15,838 nucleotides of DNA from CAKSQF01 sp964569225 (GCA_964569225.1 CAZMTU010000047.1:1-15838); one strand, 5' to 3'; positions 1 to 6,805 are shown, counted from the first letter of the stretch. The notes: generated from the letters alone by a model not told the origin. Numbers and translations are program-made.

Positions 1-206
1 TCAATTCCAACATAAATATCTACTTTTCCTCTGGAAAGGGCATTTTGTACCCTTGTTTTAATTTTTTCCTCCAGAAAGGAGTAGGAGCGTCCCAGCTTTA
101 CCTGCGGATCAAAGAAGCGGCTGTTGACGCTTTTCAGCTCGACTGTAATATTCATACCGTCAACGGCGGCGCTCGCTCTGCCGTAAGCGGTCATGCTTTT
201 AGCCAT
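1..206 (-). CDS. YicC/YloC-family endoribonuclease (N-terminal part, cut by window edge)
   Basis: Only the first 68 codons are present; the rest lies beyond the left edge. The N-terminus reads MAKSMTAYGR, the hallmark start of the YicC/YloC family (usually SMTGFGR), followed by VELKSVNSRFFD at about residues 22-33 and LSRGKVDIYV near residues 57-66, both in the order expected for YicC_N. Members of the family are about 290 residues and have been described as endoribonucleases acting on RNA in the cytoplasm. ATG at 206-204 is chosen because AAAGGATGG lies about 10 nt upstream and a consensus promoter sits about 80 nt upstream. In many Firmicutes this gene is followed by remA, gmk and rpoZ, which would lie off the left edge; that is inference. 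Family identity is secure, exact substrate is not. Confidence 0.88.
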   Translation of the reverse strand, partial: MAKSMTAYGRASAAVDGMNITVELKSVNSRFFDPQVKLGRSYSFLEEKIKTRVQNALSRGKVDIYVGI

Positions 207-283
207 ATTTTGACTTCCATCCTTTAATTAATTTAAGCGATAAGAACGCTCAGAAACACTTTATCATCTTAACCGTATTTATT

Positions 284-312
284 ATTATACCGCAGATTTT
301 GTGCCTTGTCAA
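284..312 (-). promoter_or_regulatory. Sigma-A promoter of the yicC-family gene
   Basis: On the minus strand the -35 is TTGACA (312-307) and the -10 is TATAAT (289-284), separated by exactly 17 nt. Both hexamers are perfect. The predicted start lies near 277, giving a leader of roughly 70 nt before the ATG at 206. Confidence 0.85.
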
Positions 313-549
313 GATTTTCATCTAAAAAAGAAAGAAGATGTAACGGTTCCTTTATTGATTACCTAAAGATAAGGATGAAAAGCAACGTTGGTAGGACAGA
401 CAGGCGGAAGCTTCGCGGTAGTGACGCGCTGCTTAAAGCCGGAATTTTAAATTGGCTGTTGTAAAATTGTTTAAATCACCGCTTTTTTCATTTTTTCGGC
501 ACCGTTTGACAGTTTTACGGAAATATTTTCTTTGAACAGCATAAAATGA
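313..549. other. Intergenic stretch without recognised gene
   Basis: About 240 bases between the two divergent promoters. I see no tRNA, riboswitch or convincing reading frame. A 29-codon frame at 375-464 has a poorly spaced Shine-Dalgarno sequence and no recognisable product. A TTGACA at 506-511 lacks a -10 at a proper distance. Confidence 0.5.
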
Positions 550-578
550 TTGACAAAGCGGGGGAAAAATGCTATAAT
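550..578 (+). promoter_or_regulatory. Sigma-A promoter of asd
   Basis: TTGACA at 550-555 and TATAAT at 573-578 with a 17-nt spacer, both perfect. The start site should be near 585, leaving a leader of only about 27 nt before the TTG at 612. This leaves no room for a lysine riboswitch or T-box, so asd is not visibly regulated by either here. Confidence 0.88.
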
Positions 579-611
579 ACCCCCACTTGATTGATGATGA
601 GGTGAACGAGT

Positions 612-1700
612 TTGGAGAAGAAATACAGAGTCGGCATTATCGGCGCTACGGGAATGGTGGGACAGCGGTTTGTGACGCTGCTGGCAGATCACCCGTGGTT
701 CACGGTTACTGCGCTGTTGGCCAGCGGAAGAAGCGCCGGCAAAAGTTATCAGGAAGCGGTAGACGGCCGCTGGAAAATGGCATCTTCCATTCCGGAAGCG
801 GTAAAAGCTATGCCCGTGATGGATGCGGAACAGGTTGACGCGGTAAAGCCGCTGGTAGACTTTGTTTTCTGCGCGATCAATATGCCTAAGGCATATATTC
901 TTGAGATGGAGGAAGCCTATGCTAAGGCGGAAATTCCGGTGGTATCCAATAACAGCGCGAACCGCTGGACTCCCGATGTTCCTATGGTGATTCCGGAAAT
1001 CAACCCCGAACATCTGTCTGTGATTGAGCATCAGAAAAAGCGTCTGGGAACTCAGCGCGGATTTGTGGCGGTGAAACCGAACTGCTCTATTCAAAGCTAT
1101 GTGCCCGCTCTTACTTCGCTGCTGGATTATCAGCCTACACTGGTAGTGGCTACTACCTATCAGGCGATTTCCGGTGCGGGGAAAACCTTCCGCGAATGGC
1201 CTGAAATGATTGATAACGTGATCCCATACATCGGCGGGGAAGAGGAAAAGAGCGAGCAGGAACCGTTGCGTATCTGGGGCAGTGTGGAAAATGGCGAAGT
1301 GGTGAAGGCGGCAGCACCCCTGATTACCACTCAATGTCTGCGGGTTCCGGTATCTGACGGACATACGGCTGCGGTATTTGTGAACTTTAAGGTCAAACCT
1401 ACCAAAGAAGAAATCATTGAACGCTGGAGAACCTATAGCGGCTTGCCTCAGCAGTTAAAGCTGCCCTCCGCCCCGGCGCGGTTCATCACTTATTTCGAAG
1501 AAGATGACCGTCCTCAGTCGGCGCTGGATCGTGATCTGTACGGCGGCATGGGTATCTCAGTGGGACGGCTGAGAGCGGACAGTGCTTTCGATTATAAGTT
1601 TGTAGGGCTTTCTCATAATACGCTGCGAGGGGCCGCAGGCGGTGCTGTGGAAATTGCTGAGCTGCTCTGTGCGGAAGGCTATATCACTGCAGAAGACTGA
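612..1700 (+). CDS. asd: Aspartate-semialdehyde dehydrogenase
   Basis: Catalyses NADPH-dependent reduction of L-aspartyl-4-phosphate to aspartate semialdehyde, the branch point to lysine/diaminopimelate, threonine and methionine. The 362-residue product has the nucleotide-binding GATGMVGQ at residues 11-18, the active-site cysteine in KPNCSIQ (C158) and the catalytic histidine in VSDGHTAAV (H251). The spacing and the RxPVSDGHT form match the archaeal/fungal-type branch of the family (about 350-360 residues), which also occurs in some Clostridia, rather than the E. coli type. The start is TTG at 612, preceded by GAGGTG about 8 nt upstream and by a consensus promoter; no ATG in frame fits. It appears monocistronic: the next gene begins 108 nt downstream behind a long hairpin. 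Confidence 0.95.
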   Translation: MEKKYRVGIIGATGMVGQRFVTLLADHPWFTVTALLASGRSAGKSYQEAVDGRWKMASSIPEAVKAMPVMDAEQVDAVKPLVDFVFCAINMPKAYILEMEEAYAKAEIPVVSNNSANRWTPDVPMVIPEINPEHLSVIEHQKKRLGTQRGFVAVKPNCSIQSYVPALTSLLDYQPTLVVATTYQAISGAGKTFREWPEMIDNVIPYIGGEEEKSEQEPLRIWGSVENGEVVKAAAPLITTQCLRVPVSDGHTAAVFVNFKVKPTKEEIIERWRTYSGLPQQLKLPSAPARFITYFEEDDRPQSALDRDLYGGMGISVGRLRADSAFDYKFVGLSHNTLRGAAGGAVEIAELLCAEGYITAED

Positions 1701-1735
1701 TCTAAGTTAACCGTTTTTCGGTCAAATAAATGATA

Positions 1736-1778
1736 CAGGCGATTTTTACGGTATTTGCAGTGCTGTAAGAATCGCCTG
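1736..1778 (+). repeat. Long 16-bp inverted repeat (RNA hairpin) between asd and the pentapeptide gene
   Basis: Arms 1736-1751 and 1763-1778 pair over 16 consecutive positions with two G-U wobbles and an 11-nt loop. No U-run follows, so it is not a textbook rho-independent terminator. It ends 17 nt before the AAGGAG ribosome binding site of the next gene, so it could serve as a weak asd terminator, an RNA processing or stability stem, or a leader element. Confidence 0.7.
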
Positions 1779-1808
1779 CTTGAGAAAAAGCAGCTAAGGA
1801 GAAATGAT

Positions 1809-2453
1809 ATGAAGTCACAAGACGAACAGTTAAATACCCGTCGGAATGACTGTTTTCCTGCTGTTTGCAGGGAAGAAACGGTTTTGGACCGAACCATATC
1901 CGGACAGACTATTGAGAACGGGAATTATACAGACAGCAGGTTTGAACGGGTAACTTTTGAAAATTGCCGTTTGACCGGCAATATTTTTCGCCGCTGTGAT
2001 TTTGTAGAGGTTCGCTTTGTGGGGTGTGATCTTTCCGGCGCGGATATGGAGCAGAGCTATTTCAGCGGCTGCTTGTTTGAACAGTGTAAATGCGGCGCGG
2101 CAAGATTTGGTGAGAGCTACTGGAAGGATTCTCGGATGATCGGTTGCCGGGCTGAAAATATGGATTTTACCGGAAGTAAATGGAAGAATTGCCTTTTTAC
2201 AGATTGCCGTTTCAAAGAAGCTTTTTTTGCGGAAAGCACATTGAAAAACAGTCCCTTTAAAGACTGTGACCTTTCGGGTGCTTCCTTTTTTCGTACCTCG
2301 CTTGCAGGAATGGATTTGCGAAGCTGTACGGTTGACCGAATTGTAGTGGATGATCGGTTAAATGAACTGAAGGGCAGCATTATCAGCCCGCTGCAGGCGG
2401 CTGGGCTGATCGGACGGTTAGGCATACGGGTAGAATGGGATCAGGATCAATGA
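1809..2453 (+). CDS. Pentapeptide-repeat protein
   Basis: A 214-residue soluble protein whose residues about 45-178 are tandem five-residue units with F or L at the centre and C/A/S at the turn positions (for example RFERVTFENCRLTGN, then CDLSGADMEQSYF). Such units fold into a right-handed quadrilateral beta-helix. The C-terminal ELKGSIISPLQAAGLIGRLG (about 186-205) resembles the capping tail of Qnr/MfpA-like and other Firmicute pentapeptide proteins. Qnr-type members mimic DNA and protect gyrase from quinolones, but most family members have no known role, so I do not assign resistance. ATG 1809 is preferred over upstream frames because AAGGAG (1796-1801) sits 7 nt before it. Its stop overlaps the next start by ATGA, so the two genes are probably translationally coupled. 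No clear promoter was found between asd and this gene. Confidence 0.88.
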   Translation: MKSQDEQLNTRRNDCFPAVCREETVLDRTISGQTIENGNYTDSRFERVTFENCRLTGNIFRRCDFVEVRFVGCDLSGADMEQSYFSGCLFEQCKCGAARFGESYWKDSRMIGCRAENMDFTGSKWKNCLFTDCRFKEAFFAESTLKNSPFKDCDLSGASFFRTSLAGMDLRSCTVDRIVVDDRLNELKGSIISPLQAAGLIGRLGIRVEWDQDQ

Positions 2454-2662
2454 AAATAGATAGAAAAAATGTTCGAATAGACATTCAGGAAGCGGATTGC
2501 GAGCATTGTCTTTACTATGATTGGGATGAGGACGAAGAAGCTATGGTTTGTCGGATGAATTTAGACGAGGATGAGTATTACGGATTCCTTTCGGCGGGCA
2601 AAAAGCGCTGCCGCTATTTTCGTTTTTATGATGAGTATAAAAGCGTGCAAAAACAAATTTGA
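2450..2662 (+). CDS. Small four-cysteine protein, DUF6472-like
   Basis: A 70-residue acidic protein with CEHC at residues 17-20, C34 and C54, a CxxC-x13-C-x19-C spacing that suggests one bound metal ion (inference). The core NLDEDEYYGFLS followed by a cysteine and YFRFYDEYKSVQKQ matches my memory of the short clostridial DUF6472 family; function unknown. ATG 2450 overlaps the upstream TGA by four bases, and weak GGGA/AGGA sequences precede it; ATG 2435 in the same frame is a less likely start. Coupling to the pentapeptide protein suggests co-expression. A 12-bp hairpin begins one base after the stop codon. Confidence 0.72.
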   Translation: MKIDRKNVRIDIQEADCEHCLYYDWDEDEEAMVCRMNLDEDEYYGFLSAGKKRCRYFRFYDEYKSVQKQI

Positions 2663-2690
2663 AACCTGCCGGAGATCCCTCCGGCAGGTT
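2663..2690 (+). terminator. Hairpin immediately after the four-cysteine gene (palindrome copy 1)
   Basis: Twelve perfect pairs (2663-2674 with 2679-2690) around the loop ATCC. There is no U-tract downstream. It is nearly identical to the palindrome at 2935-2966: 26 of 28 bases match, and both differences are in the loop. Confidence 0.6.
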
Positions 2691-2934
2691 CAGGCGGGTG
2701 AAAAACTATAATTGTTTGGCAGCTTGCACAAAAGTTTTGATCGACCTTTTCTCAAAAGGTCGTGGGTTCTTAGGGCGAAGCCTTAAGTCGCCCTCCGCAG
2801 AGGGCGAAATGTCTGTACTTTCTCTTTATTGTGAGCTTTTTCTCTTGGACCTTTTTAGGCAAGAGAAAAAGCGGACAAACGAATTTTTGCATTTTAGTGA
2901 ATAACGCAATTTATTCTGGATTTTTTTGATAACT
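2691..2934. repeat. Gene-free structured element with four consecutive hairpins
   Basis: No convincing gene. In order: stem 2742-2750/2754-2762 (9 bp), stem 2769-2776/2780-2787 (8 bp, one G-U), stem 2788-2795/2800-2807 (8 bp), and stem 2835-2847/2860-2872 (13 bp perfect). The CGCCCT at 2789-2794 can pair either backwards with AGGGCG 2772-2777 or forwards with AGGGCG 2801-2806, so two exclusive folds exist. It is bracketed by the twin palindromes. The composition resembles intergenic repeat families scattered in clostridial genomes, but I cannot confirm copies elsewhere. An 81-codon frame at 2659-2904 only reads through these hairpins. Confidence 0.6.
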
Positions 2935-2970
2935 TAAACCTGCCGGAGATATCTCCGGCAGGTTTATTTG
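2935..2970 (+). terminator. 32-nt perfect palindrome followed by a T-rich run (copy 2)
   Basis: Arms 2935-2950 and 2951-2966 are exact reverse complements (16 bp); in RNA the central bases form the loop. TTTATTTG overlaps and follows the 3' arm, so on the plus strand this copy is a better terminator than copy 1. Confidence 0.65.
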
Positions 2971-2996
2971 GCGTTTGAATGAGCCCACTGTATAGC
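2968..2996 (+). promoter_or_regulatory. Possible promoter of the UDP-GlcNAc 2-epimerase gene
   Basis: TTGGCG (2968-2973) and TATAGC (2991-2996) with a 17-nt spacer, directly after the palindrome. Both hexamers are imperfect; it is the best candidate seen before the gene at 3077. Confidence 0.35.
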
Positions 2997-3076
2997 AGAA
3001 TCTGTTCTGAGTCTTTCGGCAAGGACATAAAATAGCCTAAACGGGTCAATGCAACCGTTTGGGGAAGGAAGATTCC

Positions 3077-4246
3077 ATGAAAAGATTATTGGTTATACTG
3101 GGGACTCGACCGGAAGCAATCAAGCTATGTCCGTTGATAAAGGTACTGAAAGAAAGAAAGTGCGTGCAGACGATGGTGTGCGCTACCGGTCAGCACAGCG
3201 GCATGACTGATGAGGTGCTGGATTTTTTTGGGATAGCGCCTGATTGGCGTTTGTCGGTTATGCGGGCGGGACAACCATTGGAAGCGCTTACCGCCCGTCT
3301 GCTGACTGAACTTACCGCGGTGTTTTCGGACGCAAAATCCGACAGTGTATTAGTACAGGGCGATACGGTAACGGCTTTTGCGGGCGCGCTTACCGGCTTT
3401 TATCAAAAGCTCCCGGTGGCGCATGTGGAAGCGGGACTTCGCTCCGGACGGTTGGATGCGCCTTTTCCGGAAGAAATGATTCGCCGGACGATTACAATGC
3501 TTGCCTATTGGCATTTTGCGCCTACCGAACAGGCGAGGGCTCATTTGCTGTATGAAGGTGTTTTGCCGGAACGGGTATGGGTGACGGGAAATACAGGGAT
3601 TGACGCGCTGCGTTATTCGCTGTGTCAGCCTTGCTGTCTGACTGAAGCGGCATGGGCGGGAAACGGACTGTTGATTTTGCTAACCGTTCACAGACGGGAA
3701 AATATGGGGGTTCCGATAGAGCATATTTTCAGAGCAATACGGCGGGTTACGGAGGAAAATCCATCTGTAAAAATTATCTGCCCGTTGCATCCGAATGAGC
3801 TTATTCGAAAAATGGCTGAGATAATTTTGGGCGGTCATCCGAGAATTTTGCTTACGGAACCTTTGAAGTTGCCCGATTTTCATCAGCTTCTTGCCAAATG
3901 TTATTTGGTTGTGACCGACAGCGGTGGCATCCAGGAGGAAGCAACTTATCTCGGAAAACCGGTGCTGGTCGTGCGGGAAATTACAGAGCGCTCCGAAGGC
4001 GTATCTGCCGGCGGATTGACAGTAACAGGCATCGAAGAAGGGGCTATCTATACCGCTTTGTGCCGGCTGCTGACCGATCAGACACTTTATCGCCGCATGA
4101 GCAGCGGAAACTGTCCCTATGGAAGTGGGAATGCTGCTCGGCGGATTGCAGATATTCTGTGCGGTCAAATGGAAAACGGCAATGTACAGCTGAAATCCAA
4201 AGAACTGTATTCAATTGGTGAGCACGCTAAAAATGCTTTTAAATGA
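3077..4246 (+). CDS. wecB: UDP-N-acetylglucosamine 2-epimerase (non-hydrolysing)
   Basis: Interconverts UDP-GlcNAc and UDP-ManNAc in the cytosol, supplying ManNAc for teichoic-acid linkage units or capsule. The 389-residue GT-B-fold protein begins with GTRPEAIKL (residues 9-17) and has VQGDT (D96), HVEAGLRSG (E118), PFPEE (E132/E133), LTVHRREN (H205), CPLHPNE (236-241), DSGGIQEEA (281-289), ITERSEGVSAG (302-312) and PYGSGNAA (347-354). These are the expected catalytic and UDP-binding motifs in order. The final motif is usually NPYGDG; here it is CPYGSG. ATG 3077 is used because AAGGA at 3065-3069 sits 7 nt before it; an in-frame TTG at 3059 lacks such a site. It stands alone, without other polysaccharide genes, so the polymer it serves is unknown. 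Alternative name mnaA. Confidence 0.94.
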   Translation: MKRLLVILGTRPEAIKLCPLIKVLKERKCVQTMVCATGQHSGMTDEVLDFFGIAPDWRLSVMRAGQPLEALTARLLTELTAVFSDAKSDSVLVQGDTVTAFAGALTGFYQKLPVAHVEAGLRSGRLDAPFPEEMIRRTITMLAYWHFAPTEQARAHLLYEGVLPERVWVTGNTGIDALRYSLCQPCCLTEAAWAGNGLLILLTVHRRENMGVPIEHIFRAIRRVTEENPSVKIICPLHPNELIRKMAEIILGGHPRILLTEPLKLPDFHQLLAKCYLVVTDSGGIQEEATYLGKPVLVVREITERSEGVSAGGLTVTGIEEGAIYTALCRLLTDQTLYRRMSSGNCPYGSGNAARRIADILCGQMENGNVQLKSKELYSIGEHAKNAFK

Positions 4247-4270
4247 ACGAAGTTTAAGTATTTGAAAAGT

Positions 4271-4303
4271 TCCGCCGGTTTGCGCTTAGCGTAAGCCGGC
4301 GGA
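4271..4303. terminator. Bidirectional terminator hairpin between convergent genes
   Basis: Arms 4271-4285 and 4289-4303 pair over 15 positions with two G-U wobbles and a TTA loop. The plus side is followed by ATTTC; the minus side continues into ACTTTTC. It lies between the 2-epimerase stop (4246) and the LysR stop (4338), so it can serve both. Confidence 0.72.
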
Positions 4304-4337
4304 TTTCATGCAAAAAGTTTTGTTTCTGATTCGCAAG

Positions 4338-5270
4338 TTAAGTTTGCGTTTGAATGTGCTCGGGCGGCAGTGGACGAGGAGATAAATTGTTTGCTTTAAG
4401 CGCGGCTTCGGAAATCTGTTCAAAAAAACGCATTGCGGGCGATATAAACTTATTTTTATGATGAATCAGTGAGATGCTGCGTTTCAGCGGCAGACGATCG
4501 ATTGTCAGCCTTAAGAGTGAACCGTCTTCAAGTTCCGATCGAATCAGTCCCTCCGGCAAAATGGCGATCCCCAGCCCTTGGCGGGCGGCCGATTTCAGTA
4601 CCTCGACCGAAGTGCTTTCCCATGCGGGAGTAGCTTCCAAGCCTTGGGTCGCCAGTGCGTTTCGGAACAGCTCGGAAGCGCCGCAGCGCGTTTCACGCAT
4701 CAGAAGGGGGTAGCGAAGCAGCGCTTCCGGCGACAGTTTATCGATGCGGGCGGCGGGGTAGGTCGGAGCGCAAACGGCGCTCAAGTGGTCTTCCGCCAGC
4801 ATTATAACATTAAGCGCCGATGTATGGAGAATGCCTTCTACCAGCGCTGCGTCCAGCTTGTTATCAAGAATCGCTTGCTCGATCGCATCAGTTGTGTCAA
4901 TTTGTACCCGGATTTCCAGATCAGGAAAGGCTTCTTGCATTCGGCGTACCAGCGCGGGCATATAGGCGGCGCCGACGGTAACGCTGGCGGCGAGGCGGAG
5001 CAGTCCCTGCTGATCGGGGCTGGAAAACTGCTTTTCCATTTCATCGGAAACTTCTATGAGATGTCTTGCATAGCCTAAAAAACGCCGCCCGTTTTCGGTA
5101 ATGTGCAGCCGTTGACTATACCGTTCAAACAGCCGGATGCCGTAATGCTCCTCCAGTTCACGGATGGCAACGCTGACCGTGGGCTGCGCTATGTAAAGCT
5201 TTTCCGCGGCATGGGTGATGCTTTCGTTTTCCGCGACGGCAATAAAAATCCGCATATGTCTGAGTGTCAT
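4338..5270 (-). CDS. LysR-type transcriptional regulator
   Basis: A 310-residue LTTR. The N-terminal winged helix-turn-helix spans about residues 1-60, with MRIFIAVAENESITHAAEKL and IAQPTVSVAIRELEEHYG typical of the family, ending in LFERYSQRLHITENGRRFL. The remainder (about 88-295) is the two-lobed effector-binding domain, with LDAALVEG and GLGIAILPEG as recognisable elements. It resembles the CysL/CysB-like or CbbR-like branch; the ligand is unknown. It is transcribed away from a two-gene ChrA-type transporter, the classical arrangement for an LTTR controlling its neighbour and itself. ATG 5270 has only a weak, distant GGGAG before it. The promoter at 5360-5388 is perfect and overlaps that of the transporter. 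Confidence 0.92.
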   Translation of the reverse strand: MTLRHMRIFIAVAENESITHAAEKLYIAQPTVSVAIRELEEHYGIRLFERYSQRLHITENGRRFLGYARHLIEVSDEMEKQFSSPDQQGLLRLAASVTVGAAYMPALVRRMQEAFPDLEIRVQIDTTDAIEQAILDNKLDAALVEGILHTSALNVIMLAEDHLSAVCAPTYPAARIDKLSPEALLRYPLLMRETRCGASELFRNALATQGLEATPAWESTSVEVLKSAARQGLGIAILPEGLIRSELEDGSLLRLTIDRLPLKRSISLIHHKNKFISPAMRFFEQISEAALKANNLSPRPLPPEHIQTQT

Positions 5271-5359
5271 ATAGTTATCGGGAGAAATCTCCCAGGTTTG
5301 TTGAATTCAAACCGTTTTTCCTTCCATGATTATAGCTAAAATATTAATAACTTTATTAT

Positions 5360-5388
5360 ATTATAGTATTTTACGAATGAGTTGTCAA
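5360..5388 (-). promoter_or_regulatory. Promoter of the lysR-type gene
   Basis: Minus strand: TTGACA (5388-5383) and TATAAT (5365-5360) with a 17-nt spacer, both perfect. The -35 lies inside the spacer of the opposite promoter. Confidence 0.82.
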
Positions 5389-5398
5389 GGATTATAAT
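5370..5398 (+). promoter_or_regulatory. Promoter of the ChrA-type transporter operon
   Basis: TTTACG (5370-5375), 17-nt spacer, TATAAT (5393-5398). The -35 is imperfect and the -10 perfect, consistent with a promoter needing an activator such as the divergent LTTR. Confidence 0.65.
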
Positions 5399-5450
5399 AT
5401 AAACAGTTCATTTTTGATTTATATAAAGCGGATAAAGCGGGGGAGGGCAT

Positions 5451-6020
5451 ATGAGCAGTAAAGCCAAACGTTATGCGCTGCTTTTTTTATATACCGTGAA
5501 GATCAGCGCGTTTACCTTCGGAGGCGGCTATGTGATCGTATCGTTGATGAAAAAACAGTTTGTAGATAAGCTGCATTGGCTTACCGAAGAAGAAATGCTG
5601 GATTATACAGCGATTGCACAGTCCTCTCCAGGCGCCGTGGCGGTGAATGCTGCTATTCTGGTGGGGTATAAAATCGGTGGAATTCTGGGTATGGCAGTGG
5701 CTGTATTGGGGACGGTGCTTCCGCCGCTTACACTGCTGACGGTGCTTTCATATGCTTATACCCGATTTATTACTGTAAAGGCGGTGCAATATGTGCTGTT
5801 GGGAATGAAGACGGGGGTAGCAGCGGTGATCTGCGATGTGGTATGCGGTCTGACAAAAGCGGTTTGGCGGGAAAGCAAATGGATGGCGCTTGCGACAGCG
5901 GCTTTTTCCTTTCTGCTGGTCAGCTTTCTGTCGGTGAATGTGATTTGGATAGTGGTGATCTGCGGTTTGTTTGGCGCTTTGAAATATGGGAGGAGGAAAG
6001 ATCCGAATGATCCTGCTTAA
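5451..6020 (+). CDS. ChrA-type (CHR family) transporter, first half-size subunit
   Basis: A 189-residue multi-span membrane protein with one CHR domain. FTFGGGYVIV (residues 21-30), QSSPGAVAVN (57-66) and LGTVLPPLTLL (86-96) are the conserved family signatures. Half-size CHR proteins of about 190 residues are encoded in pairs and are thought to form heterodimers of opposite topology, replacing the fused about 400-residue ChrA. Family members export chromate in some bacteria, but many have no tested substrate, so chromate should be read as a family name only. The start ATG 5451 follows GGGAGGG closely. It overlaps the second subunit by 14 nt and is read from the promoter at 5370-5398, presumably under the divergent LysR regulator. 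Confidence 0.9.
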   Translation: MSSKAKRYALLFLYTVKISAFTFGGGYVIVSLMKKQFVDKLHWLTEEEMLDYTAIAQSSPGAVAVNAAILVGYKIGGILGMAVAVLGTVLPPLTLLTVLSYAYTRFITVKAVQYVLLGMKTGVAAVICDVVCGLTKAVWRESKWMALATAAFSFLLVSFLSVNVIWIVVICGLFGALKYGRRKDPNDPA

Positions 6021-6573
6021 ACTGTTTTGGGCTTTCCTTCAAATCGGACTGTTTTCCATAGGCGGAGGCTTAGCGGCAATGCCTTTAATCCAATCGTTGG
6101 TATTGGAGAAGAACGGATGGATTACCGCCGCTGAATTTTCCGATTTGATTACAATTTCTGAAATGACTCCCGGTCCTATCGGAATCAATGCGGCCAGTTT
6201 TGTAGGTGCTCGGATCGCCGGTATTCCCGGAGCAGTCTGTGCTACGCTGGGGTTTATTCTGCCTGCGTGTCTGATCGTATCATTGATTGCTTGGCTTTAT
6301 GTGAAATACAGTGAACTGAACTGGTTAAGCGGCGCGCTTCGCGGACTGCGTCCCGCTGTAGTTGGGATGATCGCCAGCGCTGCGCTGACATTGCTAACGA
6401 ATGCTTTTTGTGCTCCAAATGCGACTGCTTTTTTGGGAATAGATTGGGCAGCGGTTTTGCTCTTTCTTATTTGCTTCTGGCTGCTTCGCAAATCGAAGCC
6501 GAGTCCAATTTTGGTCATGTGCTTGTCTGGAGCTGCCGGTTTTGGAATTTATACACTGACTGATTTACTTTGA
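6007..6573 (+). CDS. ChrA-type (CHR family) transporter, second half-size subunit
   Basis: A 188-residue hydrophobic protein homologous to the preceding gene product: FSIGGGLAAM (residues 16-25), SEMTPGPIGIN (51-61) and LGFILPACLIVSL (81-93) align with the corresponding motifs of its partner. It supplies the other half of the transporter. ATG 6007 is preferred because AGGAGG (5991-5996) lies 10 nt upstream; the in-frame ATG 5986 would put that site inside the coding region. The 14-nt overlap with the upstream gene suggests translational coupling and fixed stoichiometry. The divergence between the two halves suggests an old duplication. No clear terminator hairpin follows; the next gene has its own strong promoter. 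Confidence 0.9.
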   Translation: MILLKLFWAFLQIGLFSIGGGLAAMPLIQSLVLEKNGWITAAEFSDLITISEMTPGPIGINAASFVGARIAGIPGAVCATLGFILPACLIVSLIAWLYVKYSELNWLSGALRGLRPAVVGMIASAALTLLTNAFCAPNATAFLGIDWAAVLLFLICFWLLRKSKPSPILVMCLSGAAGFGIYTLTDLL

Positions 6574-6744
6574 ATGCAGGCGGACAGAAGCGTATTTCTT
6601 GATGACAAATAAAAACCGGGCATGGAAAATGGCGGCTTGATATCAGATTTCTTTATAAATTGATTTCGGACAGGCTTTCGATTAAATTGTTCATTTTTCG
6701 TTCTTTTGATTGCAAAATATATTTAAAAAATCGTTTAAAAACAG
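6574..6744. other. AT-rich intergenic stretch, nothing recognised
   Basis: About 170 bases after the transporter operon with no gene, no convincing hairpin terminator and no repeat that I can see. Confidence 0.4.
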
Positions 6745-6773
6745 TTGACAAAATATTCATATTTTGATATAAT
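6745..6773 (+). promoter_or_regulatory. Consensus promoter of the 49-residue membrane protein
   Basis: TTGACA (6745-6750) and TATAAT (6768-6773) with a 17-nt spacer, both perfect. The start should be near 6780, giving a leader of about 26 nt. Confidence 0.85.
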
Positions 6774-6805
6774 CAAAGCAGAAAACAAGGAGAGGAAGAA
6801 AAGAC

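Larger units (their letters stand above)
5356..5402. promoter_or_regulatory. Dyad spanning the divergent lysR/chr promoters
   Basis: TTATATTATA (5356-5365) and TATAATATAA (5393-5402) are exact reverse complements 27 nt apart, centred near 5379. Each arm contains the -10 of one of the two divergent promoters. It may be an operator, but the AT-rich arms could also just reflect two -10 boxes facing outward. Confidence 0.5.

Noticed and set aside
375..464. 29-codon frame between yicC and asd
   Set aside because: AAGG directly abuts the ATG, no promoter at a suitable distance, and no recognisable protein features.
579..611. Lysine riboswitch or T-box before asd
   Set aside because: The perfect promoter leaves a leader of about 27 nt, far too short for either element.
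471..1364. 297-codon open frame on the minus strand
   Set aside because: Antisense to asd, whose catalytic motifs are intact; the translation shows no domain and is rich in H, R and S as expected for a shadow frame.
2659..2904. 81-codon open frame on the plus strand
   Set aside because: It reads straight through the hairpins of the structured element, overlaps the preceding stop codon, has no proper ribosome binding site, and its composition is that of a translated repeat.
3680..4168. 162-codon minus-strand frame
   Set aside because: Shadow of the 2-epimerase gene with no recognisable motif and no ribosome binding site.
5451..6573. Calling the transporter a proven chromate exporter
   Set aside because: Only family membership is visible; many half-size CHR pairs have no tested substrate and no chromate reductase or related gene is nearby.
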